From positions 11,300-75,299 of the forward strand of contig CAYOLQ010000004.1 of the NCBI GenBank assembly GCA_964404825.1: a DNA stretch of 64,000 nt. Direction: 5' to 3'. Source of the DNA: JACJXF01 sp964404825 (lineage in GTDB: Bacteria > Bacteroidota > Bacteroidia > Bacteroidales > GCA-2748055). The position numbers were made by a program, and so were the translations under genes. Positions 35,494 to 42,358 of this stretch are shown piece after piece (position 1 is the stretch's first letter; each line of letters starts with the position of its first letter). The notes under the pieces were generated by a model. It was not told where the DNA came from. It was given only the letters and a program-made list of their open reading frames with translations, and did no database searches.

Positions 35494-35573
35494 ACATTTA
35501 TTCGAACGATATTATGTGCAAATATACATTTATTCGAACGACTTTGTGGTATGTGTTACATTTATTTGAAGGA
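35494..35573. repeat. Three 16-bp direct repeats with exact 32-bp period (operator array)
   Basis: ACATTTATTCGAACGA occurs at 35494-35509 and 35526-35541, and ACATTTATTTGAAGGA at 35558-35573. Starts are exactly 32 bp apart, about three helical turns. The first two are identical and the third has two changes. Each core has the small palindrome TTCGAA or a variant. They lie just upstream of the DUF4143 ATPase gene and bracket its -7 element, so a regulator bound on one face of the helix is a natural reading. Confidence 0.8.
35519..35526 (-). promoter_or_regulatory. -7 promoter element of the DUF4143 ATPase gene
   Basis: The minus strand reads TATATTTG here, a perfect TAnnTTTG. The predicted start lies near 35512, about 38 nt before the ATG at 35474. 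No clear -33 TTTG was found. The element falls between repeats one and two of the array. Confidence 0.45.
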
Positions 35574-35793
35574 CTATCCAACATCAATTATAGATGTTTT
35601 TTCCCGAAAGCCCTACCAGAAACGCTTTTGAGGTTTTTTCGACATGATTGCTTTGTACTTGTCAGAGAAGGCGGAATAGAATACCAACTCAACAGACAAT
35701 CTGTGTTTTGTATAAGTCAATGAATTTATTATAACCTGTTTTGAATTTATGGTATATGGTATTATTTCAATTTAAATTGATAAGATCAGCACT

Positions 35794-35823
35794 TTTGACA
35801 ACCCAATAAATAAACTATTTTTG
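35794..35823 (+). promoter_or_regulatory. Promoter of the alpha/beta hydrolase gene
   Basis: TTTG at 35794-35797, 18 bp, then TATTTTTG at 35816-35823 is a near-ideal Bacteroidota promoter. The leader to the ATG at 35871 would be about 40 nt. Confidence 0.6.
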
Positions 35824-35870
35824 ATAACTTGAATATACATACCCATGATAGTTTTACTATATTATTAACC

Positions 35871-36992
35871 ATGAAGCTAGTATTAAAATATATCGGATGG
35901 ATCGCCATCATTCTGCTCTCGGTAGTTGCTGTACTACTGGTAATTGTAGTTCTGAAAAGCCCCGGGAAAGCCAATCCCTATGAGCTTTCCGACGGAACCA
36001 CTCCCGAACGCTCCCTCTCAGAAATTGTTTCTTTGAACATTGGAGACACCCGGCAATCCTTGATTATAAAAAGCAAAGACAGTCTTAATCCGGTATTGTT
36101 GTATGTTCATGGCGGACCAGGCAGTCCCGAGTTTGTTTTTATGGAGCATTTTGGCTCTCAGATCGACCAGATGTTTACAGTTTGTTACTGGGAGCAGCTT
36201 GGAGCTGGTAAGTCCTACTATCCCAATATAGATCCGGCCTTGATGAGCCTCAACAAATTTGTTGACGATGGTGCAGCCGTAAGTACATATCTGAAGCAGC
36301 GGTTTGGAAAGGAGAAAATCTTTCTGATGGGACATTCCTGGGGAAGCATGATCGGTTCGTATATGGCAGCCAGGCACCCCGATCATTTTTATGCCTATTT
36401 TGGTATAGGGCAGGTTGCGAACCAGCTTTTAGCTGAGCAGATTTCGTACGATTGGGTATTGGAAATGGCAAACCAAAAGGGAGATAAGAAAGGGATTGCC
36501 CAGCTTACCGAAATTGGACGTCCGCCATACGACAACATCGACGAAACACTGACAAACCTTCTAATAGAGCGAAAGTACGTGGCAAAATACGGTGGTTCAA
36601 TCTATAATGGAAACTTTTACAAGGAAGCCAGCATTGCCATTCTTAACTCTCGTGAATACACCCTGAAAGATAAAATTAACTTTTTCAGGGGCATGACCTT
36701 TAGCCTTACAAATATGTGGGGTGAAGTAATGTTGCGGAACCTGTTTGATGAGATCCCCACTCAGACTATTCCGGTGTATATCTTCCAGGGAATTCACGAC
36801 TACCAAACGGCTTACCCGGTGGCAAAGGCATATTTCGACAGCCTGCAGGCACCGCATAAGGAATTCCATAGCTTTATTTATTCGGCACACTCGCCTAACT
36901 TTGAAGAGCCAGCCCGTACCGATAGCCTGCTGAATTCAATCCTTATCCGCGATTTCCCTCAAACTTTAAGTATATCAGTACCCTTAAAATAG
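35871..36992 (+). CDS. Alpha/beta hydrolase, proline iminopeptidase-like, membrane-anchored
   Basis: Encodes 373 residues. An N-terminal helix (YIGWIAIILLSVVAVLLVIVVL, within residues 7-28) anchors it or acts as an uncleaved signal. The catalytic domain has the oxyanion motif HGGPGS (80-85) and nucleophile elbow GHSWGS (154-159, Ser156). A C-terminal HSPNFEEPAR segment supplies the catalytic His. HGGPG plus GxSxG is the S33 (proline iminopeptidase) pattern, though many members are esterases. The start at 35871 is chosen over 35829 because it gives a clean N-terminal helix and lies below a good promoter. Confidence 0.85.
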   Translation: MKLVLKYIGWIAIILLSVVAVLLVIVVLKSPGKANPYELSDGTTPERSLSEIVSLNIGDTRQSLIIKSKDSLNPVLLYVHGGPGSPEFVFMEHFGSQIDQMFTVCYWEQLGAGKSYYPNIDPALMSLNKFVDDGAAVSTYLKQRFGKEKIFLMGHSWGSMIGSYMAARHPDHFYAYFGIGQVANQLLAEQISYDWVLEMANQKGDKKGIAQLTEIGRPPYDNIDETLTNLLIERKYVAKYGGSIYNGNFYKEASIAILNSREYTLKDKINFFRGMTFSLTNMWGEVMLRNLFDEIPTQTIPVYIFQGIHDYQTAYPVAKAYFDSLQAPHKEFHSFIYSAHSPNFEEPARTDSLLNSILIRDFPQTLSISVPLK

Positions 36993-37037
36993 ATTGCTCT
37001 CTAAGTTATTCTTTTTATATCAGACAATAATTAGCAA

Positions 37038-37448
37038 ATGATAACATATTTATTCTTTAAAGTATTTGAGCATTTTAAAAATGAGGAAATAGAGTTAAAT
37101 TGGCAGAAGACCAGAGCTTTAATAGCTACAAGCGGTTTGTTAGTGTCAAATATTCTTACAATTATATTTTTAACCAATACTTTTTTTTATCCGGATAAGA
37201 ACTTAATTAATACAATTTTAACTGGACGTCATTTTATAGATAAATTCATTATCCTGCCTATTTTGATTTCACCATTATTTTTGATAATTTATTTTTTAGG
37301 TTGGAAGAAATTAGATGATAAAATTGAGTTTTATAGAAATGAATCTATCAATGAAAAAAAGAGAAAAGGTAAAATTGTATGTCTATATATTATAATAACC
37401 TTCATGTTAATTTCTATTTCTATTTTTTCGCCTCTTATTATAAAATAA
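37038..37448 (+). CDS. Small membrane protein of unknown function
   Basis: Encodes 136 residues with three or so transmembrane segments: ALIATSGLLVSNILTIIFL (about 27-45), FIILPILISPLFLIIYFLG (69-88) and CLYIIITFMLISISIFSPLII (114-135). A charged loop, KKLDDKIEFYRNESINEKKRKGK, precedes the last helix. I do not recognise the family. The gene is more AT-rich than its neighbours and lies between an accessory hydrolase and a tRNA locus, so acquisition is possible. It is kept as a real gene because length and topology are coherent, with moderate doubt. Confidence 0.5.
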   Translation: MITYLFFKVFEHFKNEEIELNWQKTRALIATSGLLVSNILTIIFLTNTFFYPDKNLINTILTGRHFIDKFIILPILISPLFLIIYFLGWKKLDDKIEFYRNESINEKKRKGKIVCLYIIITFMLISISIFSPLIIK

Positions 37449-37511
37449 TTTGGAGTAACGTGTTTACTAAAGCGTTTATAACAACACAAGCTGTCCCCCC
37501 ATCCGTCCCCT

Positions 37512-37553
37512 GAAAAAACAAAACCCCTCTAAACGATTAATTTAGAAGGGTTT
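37512..37553 (-). terminator. Rho-independent terminator of the tRNA transcript
   Basis: On the minus strand AAACCCTTCTAAA (37553-37541) pairs with TTTAGAGGGGTTT (37533-37521) with one mismatch. It is followed by TGTTTTTT. It lies 15 bp downstream of the tRNA 3' end. Confidence 0.8.
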
Positions 37554-37567
37554 GCGTACTTAAAAAG

Positions 37568-37641
37568 TGGGCCCAGCTGGGCACGATCCAGCGACCCTCT
37601 GATTATGAGTCAGATGCTCTAACCAGCTGAGCTATGGGCCC
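37568..37641 (-). tRNA. tRNA with CAT anticodon (Met or lysidine-modified Ile), T-loop unusual
   Basis: A 74-nt cloverleaf fits the minus strand: acceptor GGGCCCA/TGGGCCC, D arm GCTC/GAGC, anticodon stem TCTGA/TCAGA with loop CTCATAA (anticodon CAT), and T stem GCTGG/CCAGC. The acceptor and arms are perfect. The T loop is ATCGTGC in place of the near-universal TTCRANY: position 54 is A and 58 is T, so the usual T54-A58 pair is exchanged. CAT may be elongator Met or Ile2; the sequence alone does not decide. The gene has a proper terminator, but the array upstream of it is broken. Confidence 0.82.
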
Positions 37642-37711
37642 TAAAGGGATTTACTATTTAAAAAGAACGAATTTCATTATACCACTTCAAGCGACCCACT
37701 GATTATGAGTC

Positions 37712-37731
37712 ATCCCGATGTACATCGGGAT
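37712..37731. repeat. 20-bp perfect palindrome inside broken tRNA copy 1
   Basis: ATCCCGATGTACATCGGGAT, perfectly self-complementary. It differs from the other palindromes in the window only in its central four bases (GTAC in place of AGCT). Confidence 0.9.
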
Positions 37732-37822
37732 AACCAGCTGAGCTATGGGCCCTAAAGGGATTTACTATTTAAAAAGAACGAATTTCATTATACCACTTCA
37801 AGCGACCCACTGATTATGAGTC

Positions 37823-37842
37823 ATCCCGATGTACATCGGGAT
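37823..37842. repeat. 20-bp perfect palindrome inside broken tRNA copy 2
   Basis: The same ATCCCGATGTACATCGGGAT as in copy 1, carried along by the 111-bp duplication. Confidence 0.9.
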
Positions 37843-37866
37843 AACCAGCTGAGCTATGGGCCCTTG

Positions 37867-37886
37867 ATCCCGATAGCTATCGGGAT
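37867..37886. repeat. 20-bp perfect palindrome ATCCCGATAGCTATCGGGAT
   Basis: A free-standing copy just past the third 5' tRNA fragment (37843-37863). It has the common AGCT centre seen again at 42062 and 42248. Confidence 0.9.
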
Positions 37887-37982
37887 TGGGACTGCAATAT
37901 TACACAATTGAGTTAGATTTTCAAAACTTGTGTGGTTTTCTTTTTCGAAAAAGCTGAAATACCGCCAAATGCCCGATACTCC

Positions 37983-40286
37983 CTATACCGATAACTGCTT
38001 TCCTTTCCCGATTGTATGTCTTTTCCCCTTCAGCATCACATCGATATCCGGACCGCTCTCATTATCAATTACAGTTACCGACTTGTTGATGTTTATCCGC
38101 AGCATGTTATCCCTGTAGATAATTTTGAAGGACAGCGATTCCCATTGCCCGGGAACTACCGGATCGAAATGAAGCATCTCTTCTGTTACACGCAATCCAC
38201 CGAAGCCATAAACCACCGACATCCAGGTGCCGCCCATGCTGGTTATATGAAGCCCTTCGCGCACTTCGTGGTTGTAATCGTCTAGATCCAGCCTTGATGT
38301 CCGAAGATATAACTCATAAGCTTTTTGAATATACCCAATTCGATTGGCCAGAATAGAATGCACACAAGGTGAAAGTGATGATTCGTGCAGCGTCCGGGGC
38401 TCGTAGAAATCGTAATTTCTTTTGATCACTTCGGGTTCGAACTGATCCTCTAAAGTATATATCCCCTGTAAAACATCTGCTTGTTTGAGAAAGCAGGAGC
38501 GGAGTATCCGATCCCACGACCAATGCTGATTTATTGGTCTTTCAGCGGGATTCAGCTCTGAAGCCATCTTCTGCTCTTTGTCGAGATACCCATCCTGCTG
38601 CAAAAAGACTTTCAGGTTTTCGGAATAGGGGAAATACATATTCTGAATAACATCTTTCCAGGCAGCAATTTCCCGATCATGATTAAGTAAAGTTGATTCC
38701 ACAATTTCACTGTACCGGGCAGGATGATTCTCCATCACATAATCAATTGCCTTTATGGTGTATTCTAGAGTCCAGACAGCCATTTTGTTGGTATACCAGT
38801 TGTTGTTTACGTTATTTTCGTATTCATTCGGACCGGTAACACCAAGCATTACGTATTGTCCTTTTACATCCGACCAGTTAACTCTTTGTTTCCAGAACCG
38901 GGAAATTCCAATGAGTACCTCCAGGCCATATTCCGCAAGGTATCCCATTTCACCGGTATAACGGATGTAGTTATAAATTGCAAAGGCGATAGCTCCGTTC
39001 CGGTGAATTTCTTCGAATGTAATTTCCCATTCATTGTGACATTCTTCCCCGTTAATAGTAACCATGGGATACAGAGCCGCACCCGAATGAAAACCAAGCT
39101 TTGAAGCATTTTCAATGGCTTTTTGCAGATGCTTGAAGCGATAAACCAGCAGGTTTCTTGCAACACCCTGAGGAGCAGTACTCAGGTAGAAAGAAATCAG
39201 AAAAGCTTCGGTATCCCAGTAGGTACTTCCACCGTATTTTTCTCCGGTAAATCCCTTGGGACCAATATTGAGCCGTTCATCGTTTCCGGTATAAGTCTGA
39301 TTCAGGTGGAAAATATTAAAACGGATTCCCTGTTGCGCTGCATCATCTCCTTTGATAATAATGTCGCTGTGAAGCCATTTCTCTTCCCAGACAGCCACAT
39401 GTTCCTTAAAAAGATTGTCATATTTCTTTTGAAAAGCACTTTTTACAATCCTTAAACCGTTTTCCACAATTATTTCGGGGGAGTGGTTAAGGGAGCTGAG
39501 AACCGAAACGTATTTGAAAATCTCCAGTTCATCGTTCTTCTGAACATCAATGGACACGTTGTTTGCGACAAACTTATCCCTTTTAATTATTTCCGGTTCC
39601 ACCCGTACAAGCTGATTGTTTTTCGTAATCTCATACATCATTGTCATGCATGAAAGAAACTCCGATTTTCGTGTTTTTGCCAGCAGGAATGCGGAAAACT
39701 TTTCAGATTTGGTTTCAATGACATCCCAGAATTGTTCATCATAATTGGCGTCGGCATTCCGGATGTCACCATCGATAAATGGAGTAAAACGAATACTCCC
39801 GCTGAAATTAAGTGCTTTAACGGAATACCGGATTATTCCCATTTCATCGTTTACGATACTTAAAAACCGGCTGGTTGTAACTTCAATCTTATTTCCATTT
39901 GGTAAAGTAGCTGTAAAAGATCGCTTCAGGCAAGCCTGTTTCATATCCAGTTCCCTTCTAAAATCATGAACTTCTGCGTTATGAAGATCAAGTTCAATGC
40001 CATTGATTTCAACGTTTATTCCTATCCAATTGGGAGCATTGAGGACTTTTGCAAAGTATTCCGGATATCCGTTTTTCCACCAACCCACCCGGGTTTTGTC
40101 GGGATAATAGACACCCGCCAGATAGGTTCCCTGAAGGGATTTTCCTGAGTATTTCTCTTCAAAATTTGCCCGTTGACCCATGCGACCGTTTCCAAGGCTG
40201 AAAATACTTTCTGATGCTTCATGCATCTCAGGTTTGAAGCCTTCTTCAATAATTTTCCACTCGTCTTTTTTATAGTAGGTCTTCAT
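37983..40286 (-). CDS. Glycoside hydrolase family 65, maltose phosphorylase type
   Basis: Encodes a 767-residue cytoplasmic enzyme. Its GH65 domains are an N-terminal beta-sandwich (1-270), the (alpha/alpha)6 catalytic domain and a C-terminal jelly roll. YGGSTYWDTEAF (351-362) forms the sugar-binding WDTE motif. The specificity loop HNEWEITFEEIHRNG (417-431) matches maltose phosphorylases. The catalytic acid is E488 in GPNEYENN. Maltose phosphorylase uses phosphate to give glucose and beta-glucose 1-phosphate by inversion. It is 8 bp downstream of an SLC45-like transporter, so import and phosphorolysis are coupled. A beta-phosphoglucomutase, the usual next step, is not in the window. Confidence 0.9.
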   Translation of the reverse strand: MKTYYKKDEWKIIEEGFKPEMHEASESIFSLGNGRMGQRANFEEKYSGKSLQGTYLAGVYYPDKTRVGWWKNGYPEYFAKVLNAPNWIGINVEINGIELDLHNAEVHDFRRELDMKQACLKRSFTATLPNGNKIEVTTSRFLSIVNDEMGIIRYSVKALNFSGSIRFTPFIDGDIRNADANYDEQFWDVIETKSEKFSAFLLAKTRKSEFLSCMTMMYEITKNNQLVRVEPEIIKRDKFVANNVSIDVQKNDELEIFKYVSVLSSLNHSPEIIVENGLRIVKSAFQKKYDNLFKEHVAVWEEKWLHSDIIIKGDDAAQQGIRFNIFHLNQTYTGNDERLNIGPKGFTGEKYGGSTYWDTEAFLISFYLSTAPQGVARNLLVYRFKHLQKAIENASKLGFHSGAALYPMVTINGEECHNEWEITFEEIHRNGAIAFAIYNYIRYTGEMGYLAEYGLEVLIGISRFWKQRVNWSDVKGQYVMLGVTGPNEYENNVNNNWYTNKMAVWTLEYTIKAIDYVMENHPARYSEIVESTLLNHDREIAAWKDVIQNMYFPYSENLKVFLQQDGYLDKEQKMASELNPAERPINQHWSWDRILRSCFLKQADVLQGIYTLEDQFEPEVIKRNYDFYEPRTLHESSLSPCVHSILANRIGYIQKAYELYLRTSRLDLDDYNHEVREGLHITSMGGTWMSVVYGFGGLRVTEEMLHFDPVVPGQWESLSFKIIYRDNMLRININKSVTVIDNESGPDIDVMLKGKRHTIGKGKQLSV

Positions 40287-40294
40287 TTTTGTTA

Positions 40295-41809
40295 TTAGTT
40301 ATTTTTTTCCCGGGGATTTCCATCCTTTACAAATATCACAAGGATTGCAGCCAGCATCATTGATAATCCGCCGGCAATTAGAGCATAAATACTTTCTTCG
40401 TTAAAAAGGTCTTTTACCATAAAACCAAGTATGGTAGCAGCCAGAATTTGTGGCAGAACAATGAAGAAGTTGAAGATCCCCATATAGACTCCCATTTTAT
40501 TCTGAGGTAGCGAACCGGTAAGTATTGCATATGGCATAGACAGAATGCTCGACCACGCAAGTCCAACGCCCAGCATGGAAAAAATCATCATCTGTGGATT
40601 TTTAAGGAAATAGATAGAGATGAGACCTAGTCCCCCTGCAACTAATGCAATGGAATGCGTGATTTTGCGGTTTGTAAGCCGGGCTAACAGGGGGAGGAGC
40701 AAAAGTCCGAATCCCGCTGCAAAAAGATTATACCATCCAAACATACCGCTTACCAGAGTTGCCCCGTCGTTGTATAATGCTGAATTGGTATCAGTTGTAT
40801 TATAGATATGTCCGGTAACTGCAGAGGTGGTATAGATCCACATGGAGAAAAGCGCAAACCATGAAAAAAACTGAACATAAGCAAGCTGCTTCATGGTTTT
40901 GGGCATACGGTATAAGTCGGTGATGATACTTACAAGTCCGTTTTTACTTTTTCTTGCATTAATTAGCGCAGCGGTTATAAGCTGCAGGATTCCAAAGACA
41001 CCTAATCCCAACGCCAGAATATACAGTTCTTTTTCGAGTTTAAAGTAATATACAGGCAGAATCAGAATTAATCCAAAGAGGGTCCAGATAATTCCCCGCA
41101 GCAAATATTTATTAAATGGTTCGTGTTCTTGCGAATGTACGACTTCTCCGGAGTTTTTATGATTATCAAATGACGCCAGTTGTTCGGGCGAATATTCACG
41201 GGTTTTGAACACCGTCCATGCCACGGCAAGCAGAAATACTGCTCCTCCGAAATAGAATGAAAACTTTACAGTTTCCGGCAATTCCCCGGGCAAGTCGGGT
41301 ACGTTTGAAAATCCAAACCAGTTTGCAAATACATATGGCATCCACGAAGCAACAAAAGCACCGATCCCAATGAAAAAGCTTTGCATCGTAAACCCGAGTG
41401 TACGCTGATTTTCGGGGAGCATATCACCCACGAACGCACGAAAAGGCTCCATTGTAATATTGATGGAAGCATCCATGATCCATAGAGTACCGGCCGCAAT
41501 CCACAACGTAGGCGAGTTGGGCATAAAGAGCAGAGCGAGGGAAGAGAGCAGGGCACCAATCAGAAAATAGGGCCTTCTTCTTCCAAGCCGGTTCCATGTG
41601 TTATCGCTCAGGTGACCAATGATTGGCTGAATGATGAGGCCCGTAACGGGAGCGGCTATCCAGAGTATGGGTATCTGATCAATATCGGCTCCCAGGGTCT
41701 GAAAAATACGGCTTACATTTCCGTTCTGTAATCCAAATCCAAATTGAATTCCGAGAAAGCCGAAACTCATATTCCAGATTTGCCAAAAAGAAAGTTTTGG
41801 CTTATTCAT
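40295..41809 (-). CDS. SLC45/GPH-like MFS transporter, probable maltose/maltodextrin importer
   Basis: Encodes a 504-residue permease with about twelve helices. The motif GLIIQPIIGHLSDNTWNRLGRRRPYFLIGALLS, given here by its core SDNTWNRLGRRRPY (residues 69-82), is the signature of the SLC45/sucrose-maltose transporter group. DASINITMEPFRAFVGDMLP is the second conserved block. A large polar loop with a His-rich stretch lies mid-protein (HKNSGEVVHSQEHEPFNKY). The next gene is a maltose phosphorylase and the regulator gene upstream is a LacI. The substrate is inferred to be maltose or a maltooligosaccharide. Confidence 0.88.
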   Translation of the reverse strand: MNKPKLSFWQIWNMSFGFLGIQFGFGLQNGNVSRIFQTLGADIDQIPILWIAAPVTGLIIQPIIGHLSDNTWNRLGRRRPYFLIGALLSSLALLFMPNSPTLWIAAGTLWIMDASINITMEPFRAFVGDMLPENQRTLGFTMQSFFIGIGAFVASWMPYVFANWFGFSNVPDLPGELPETVKFSFYFGGAVFLLAVAWTVFKTREYSPEQLASFDNHKNSGEVVHSQEHEPFNKYLLRGIIWTLFGLILILPVYYFKLEKELYILALGLGVFGILQLITAALINARKSKNGLVSIITDLYRMPKTMKQLAYVQFFSWFALFSMWIYTTSAVTGHIYNTTDTNSALYNDGATLVSGMFGWYNLFAAGFGLLLLPLLARLTNRKITHSIALVAGGLGLISIYFLKNPQMMIFSMLGVGLAWSSILSMPYAILTGSLPQNKMGVYMGIFNFFIVLPQILAATILGFMVKDLFNEESIYALIAGGLSMMLAAILVIFVKDGNPREKNN

Positions 41810-41927
41810 ACAAATGTTTTTAATCCCAAAAAAAGGGGAAGGTTTAGATAATACAATATTTACCGCAGGAACATACGGTATCAGAAATCTTTGTATTTTT
41901 TTTCGGGAAAGAAGTTTGTTCCTGTGT

Positions 41928-41935
41928 CAAAAATA
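41928..41935 (-). promoter_or_regulatory. -7 element candidate of the transporter-maltose phosphorylase operon
   Basis: The minus strand reads TATTTTTG, a match to TAnnTTTG, with CTTG about 21 bp upstream as a weak -33. The leader to the ATG at 41809 would be about 110 nt. Confidence 0.4.
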
Positions 41936-42016
41936 TTAAAAATTAAGGGAAGAAAGCAAGTTTTTGGAAAGAAAAGATTTTTCATGTCTCCTGAGAATCT
42001 TCTGTAATGCTTGTTT

Positions 42017-42030
42017 CAAACGATTGCGGA
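42017..42030. promoter_or_regulatory. LacI-type operator upstream of the transporter operon
   Basis: CAAACGATTGCGGA is identical over 14 bp to the site upstream of susC at 44098-44111. The core CAAACGATTG has the symmetric CAAnCGnTTG plan with central CG expected for LacI-family regulators, and a LacI gene lies beside both. Confidence 0.6.
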
Positions 42031-42060
42031 TGGGAGAAAATATTTTTTTAATTTCACGCA

Positions 42061-42079
42061 ATCCCGATAGCTATCGGGA
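42061..42079. repeat. Palindrome TCCCGATAGCTATCGGGA, occupied copy with CGCA duplication
   Basis: The left flank is CGCA (42057-42060) and the right flank is CGCA (42080-42083). Removing the palindrome and one CGCA restores TTTCACGCAAAG, the form expected from the uninterrupted copy at 42154 (TTTCACACAAAG). Confidence 0.8.
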
Positions 42080-42247
42080 CGCAAAGTTTTTTGGAACGCG
42101 GGGAATAGTTTTTGCTTATTTTTCTTTGCGTCTCTGCGCGAAACCTATTTTTATTTCACACAAAGCCCAAGTTTTTTTGGAACCCGGGAATAGATTTTAA
42201 TATTTTTCTTTGCGTCTCTGCGCGAAACCGATTTTTTATTTCACGCA

Positions 42248-42265
42248 TCCCGATAGCTATCGGGA
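42248..42265. repeat. Palindrome TCCCGATAGCTATCGGGA, second occupied copy
   Basis: Flanked by CGCA at 42244-42247 and CGCA at 42266-42269, as in the copy at 42062. Confidence 0.85.
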
Positions 42266-42314
42266 CGCAAAGTTTTTTGGCTCCCAGGAATAGATTTTAT
42301 TATTTTTCTTTGCG

Positions 42315-42345
42315 CCGTCGCTGAAGCTTTAGCGCAAGCGTTGAG
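42315..42345. repeat. 31-bp insertion carrying a second palindrome family
   Basis: Relative to repeat copy 2, copy 3 has 31 extra bases between CTTTGCG and TCTCTGCG. They include CGCTGAAGCTTTAGCG (42319-42334), palindromic apart from one central mismatch pair. Confidence 0.65.
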
Positions 42346-42358
42346 TCTCTGCGCGAAA

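Larger units (their letters stand above)
35475..35870. other. Shared upstream region of ATPase and hydrolase genes
   Basis: This stretch between divergent genes holds three spaced repeats and a minus-strand -7 element on the left and a good plus-strand promoter at 35794-35823 on the right. The middle (about 35590-35790) shows no supported gene. An open frame at 35514-35723 overlaps the repeats and is not credible. Confidence 0.5.
37641..37862 (-). repeat. Two perfect 111-bp tandem copies of a broken tRNA with inserted palindrome
   Basis: 37641-37751 and 37752-37862 read identically. Each contains the 5' half of the tRNA (GGGCCCATAGCTCAGCTGGTT on the minus strand, listed here as its first 20 bases plus T), then a 20-bp palindrome ATCCCGATGTACATCGGGAT. 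After this come the anticodon arm (GACTCATAATCAG) and the start of the variable region, before the sequence turns into unrelated AT-rich DNA. The palindrome replaces nine bases (AGATGCTCT on the plus strand) between the D arm and anticodon stem. The T arm and 3' acceptor strand are absent, so no cloverleaf can form. Confidence 0.9.
41810..42358. other. Intergenic region with promoter, operator and repeat cluster
   Basis: Between the transporter operon and the LacI gene (same strand). From left to right it holds a minus-strand -7 candidate (41928-41935), a LacI-type operator (42017-42030) and three degenerate direct repeats (42052-42358) carrying inserted palindromes. Confidence 0.6.
42052..42358. 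repeat. Three degenerate ~100-bp direct repeats with inserted palindromes
   Basis: Units begin at about 42052, 42154 and 42239. Each runs TTTCAC(G/A)CA..CAAAG, T-rich, GGAA(C/T)..GGAATAG, T-rich, CTTTGCG..TCTCTGCGCGAAA. Copies 1 and 3 carry an 18-19 bp palindrome (42061-42079, 42248-42265) between two CGCA boxes; copy 2 is uninterrupted. Copy 3 has a further 31-bp insertion (42315-42345) containing CGCTGAAGCTTTAGCG. The last unit runs up to the stop codon of the LacI gene. Confidence 0.85.

Noticed and set aside
35514..35723. ORF of 69 codons upstream of the alpha/beta hydrolase
   Set aside because: It overlaps the 32-bp-period repeats and the ATPase promoter, and no recognisable protein features were seen.
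37641..37862. Two further functional tRNA genes
   Set aside because: Both copies lack the T arm and the 3' acceptor strand and have a palindrome in place of part of the D-arm/anticodon junction.
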